From contig DHWI01000011.1 of assembly GCA_002413095.1 (NCBI GenBank), positions 1,356 to 8,441 on the forward strand: 7,086 nt of DNA, written 5' to 3'. The stretch comes from Thermoleophilia bacterium UBA5186 (GTDB lineage Bacteria > Actinomycetota > Thermoleophilia > Gaiellales > Gaiellaceae). The first letter of the stretch is position 1, and each line of letters opens with the position of its first letter. The notes beneath the pieces are model-generated. The model was not told the DNA's origin. It saw only the letters and a list, made by a program, of their open reading frames with translations, and made no database searches. The translations under genes and the position numbers were made by a program. This document shows positions 6,611-7,086 of the stretch, piece after piece.

Positions 6611-6676
6611 TGGCGCAGACAGGTCACGTCTTCCTCGCTAGCGTGTTCGTAGGGGCACCGGGTGTGCCCTTGGGGG
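6611..6676 (+). repeat. 66-nt promoter-plus-hairpin repeat, copy C
   Basis: Third copy, 138 bp downstream of copy B. It has TGGCGCAGACAGG (6611-6623), TAGCGT (6639-6644) and the hairpin segment 6651-6676. CAGACA (6616-6621) again lies 17 nt from TAGCGT. GGGCAC (6653-6658) pairs with GTGCCC (6664-6669), with a further G-U and A-U pair below. It ends 53 nt before the phoH-like ATG. Compared with copy B, the shared CACTCTCGGC upstream is displaced by 11 extra bases (6604-6614). Confidence 0.7.
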
Positions 6677-6716
6677 AGGTTGGGGCCGGCCCGGGCAACG
6701 CTGGGTGCAGGGTCCC

Positions 6717-6722
6717 TAGACT
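6717..6722 (+). promoter_or_regulatory. -10-like element of a leaderless phoH promoter
   Basis: TAGACT is followed by 7 nt (GACCGCG) and the ATG at 6730. There is no Shine-Dalgarno site in the gap and no convincing -35. The geometry is the same as at hrcA, dnaJ and mtaB. Confidence 0.5.
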
Positions 6723-6729
6723 GACCGCG

Positions 6730-7086
6730 ATGCAGGAAGTCCTGGACATCTCGAACGACGTCGCGGCCGAGCTGGCTGGAGTCGGCGACGGCGTGCTCGA
6801 CGCGCTGCGGGACCGCCTGGAGTGCACGATCCTCCTGCGCGGGAACCGCCTCACGATCGAGGGCGAGGACGGCCATGTCGTCGAGGCGCGCGCTGTCGTC
6901 GACGAGCTGGTCGAGCTCGTCCAAGGCGGTCACGAGATCGGCCCCGGGACCGTGGACGCCGTGCTCGGCGCGCTCGACGAGGCTGCCGACATCCGCGATG
7001 TCTTCGAGGACGTCGTCTGGCGCCACCGCGGCAAGAAGATCGCGCCCAAGACCGTCAACCAGAAGCGCTACGTCGACGCGATCCGC
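6730..7086 (+). CDS. phoH: PhoH-family ATPase, N-terminal part
   Basis: 119 codons of an open frame running off the window. After a short N-terminus (MQEVLDISNDVAAELAGVGDGVLDALRDRLECTILLRGNRLTIEGE), RGNRLTIEGE matches the KH-like strand region of PhoH/YbeZ proteins. IAPKTVNQKRYVDAIR at the window edge matches the I-x-x-KT-x-x-Q-x-x-Y-x-x-AI segment that normally precedes the GPAGTGKT Walker A loop, which lies outside. PhoH proteins are cytoplasmic P-loop ATPases linked to RNA metabolism and usually stand next to ybeY. The upstream frame stays open through repeats B and C, but ATG 6730 fits the family N-terminus and the leaderless promoter. The call depends on the N-terminal motif and synteny, since the ATPase core is not visible. 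Confidence 0.85.
   Translation, partial: MQEVLDISNDVAAELAGVGDGVLDALRDRLECTILLRGNRLTIEGEDGHVVEARAVVDELVELVQGGHEIGPGTVDAVLGALDEAADIRDVFEDVVWRHRGKKIAPKTVNQKRYVDAIR

Noticed and set aside
4398..6676. The repeats as a CRISPR array or a transposon-derived MITE.
   Set aside because: Copies are too few and spaced irregularly, with genes between them. No cas genes, terminal inverted repeats or target duplications are visible.
6505..6729. An in-frame 75-codon extension upstream of the phoH-like ATG, running through both repeat copies from GTG 6505.
   Set aside because: The frame is open only because the repeats are 138 bp (a multiple of 3) apart. The encoded Gly/Pro-rich repeat peptide does not match PhoH N-termini, and it would span the -10-like element and the hairpins.
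6412..7026. A 204-codon reverse-strand frame with repeated PQGHxRCPxxHAS peptides.
   Set aside because: It is antisense to the yqeY end and the PhoH N-terminus. The peptide repetition is simply the 66-nt DNA repeat read backwards.

Overview
The window is about 7.1 kb of high-GC bacterial chromosome carrying a conserved housekeeping neighbourhood. In order it holds the 3' end of hemW, hrcA, a reverse-strand AAC(3)-family acetyltransferase gene, dnaJ, prmA, mtaB, a HIT-family gene, yqeY and the 5' end of a phoH-family gene. The hemW-hrcA-dnaJ...phoH order is typical of Actinobacteria. The presence of prmA and mtaB in the same run recalls the Firmicutes dnaK cluster. Together with the very high GC this suggests a deep-branching actinobacterium (a Thermoleophilia- or Rubrobacteria-like lineage). 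That assignment is an inference from gene order and composition, not from a marker gene.

Layout. hemW (1-489, 5' truncated) is followed by hrcA (521-1570). The AAC(3)-like gene (2393-1567, minus strand) converges on hrcA with overlapping stop codons and diverges from dnaJ across only 40 bp. Its reading frame is broken by one base at a C-run. dnaJ (2434-3543) and prmA (3540-4316) overlap. mtaB (4504-5694), HIT (5687-6010) and yqeY (6007-6450) form a tightly overlapping operon. The phoH-like gene starts at 6730 and runs off the window. There is no gene-free stretch longer than 300 bases; the two real gaps (4317-4503 and 6451-6729) hold hairpins and a repeat family.

Function. HrcA is a heat-shock repressor and DnaJ a co-chaperone. 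PrmA methylates ribosomal protein L11 and MtaB modifies tRNA. HemW is a haem-trafficking radical SAM protein. HIT, YqeY and PhoH are conserved accessory proteins, so the region is protein-quality-control and translation housekeeping.

Two non-coding patterns stand out. First, the genes that begin transcription units (hrcA, dnaJ, mtaB, phoH, and probably the AAC(3)-like gene) carry a TANNNT -10-like hexamer only 7-9 nt before the start codon and no Shine-Dalgarno site, the signature of leaderless mRNAs. The operon-internal genes HIT and yqeY do have Shine-Dalgarno sites. Second, a 66-nt repeat occurs three times (4398-4463, 6473-6538, 6611-6676), always on the + strand and always just upstream of mtaB or phoH. 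The three copies align without gaps as GGCRCAGACA, a fixed spacer, TAGCGT, six bases, then a G-rich hairpin AGGGG...CCCTTGGGGG. The geometry (CAGACA-N17-TAGCGT-N6-A) looks like a promoter firing into a short hairpin RNA. This is the best candidate in the window for something undescribed.
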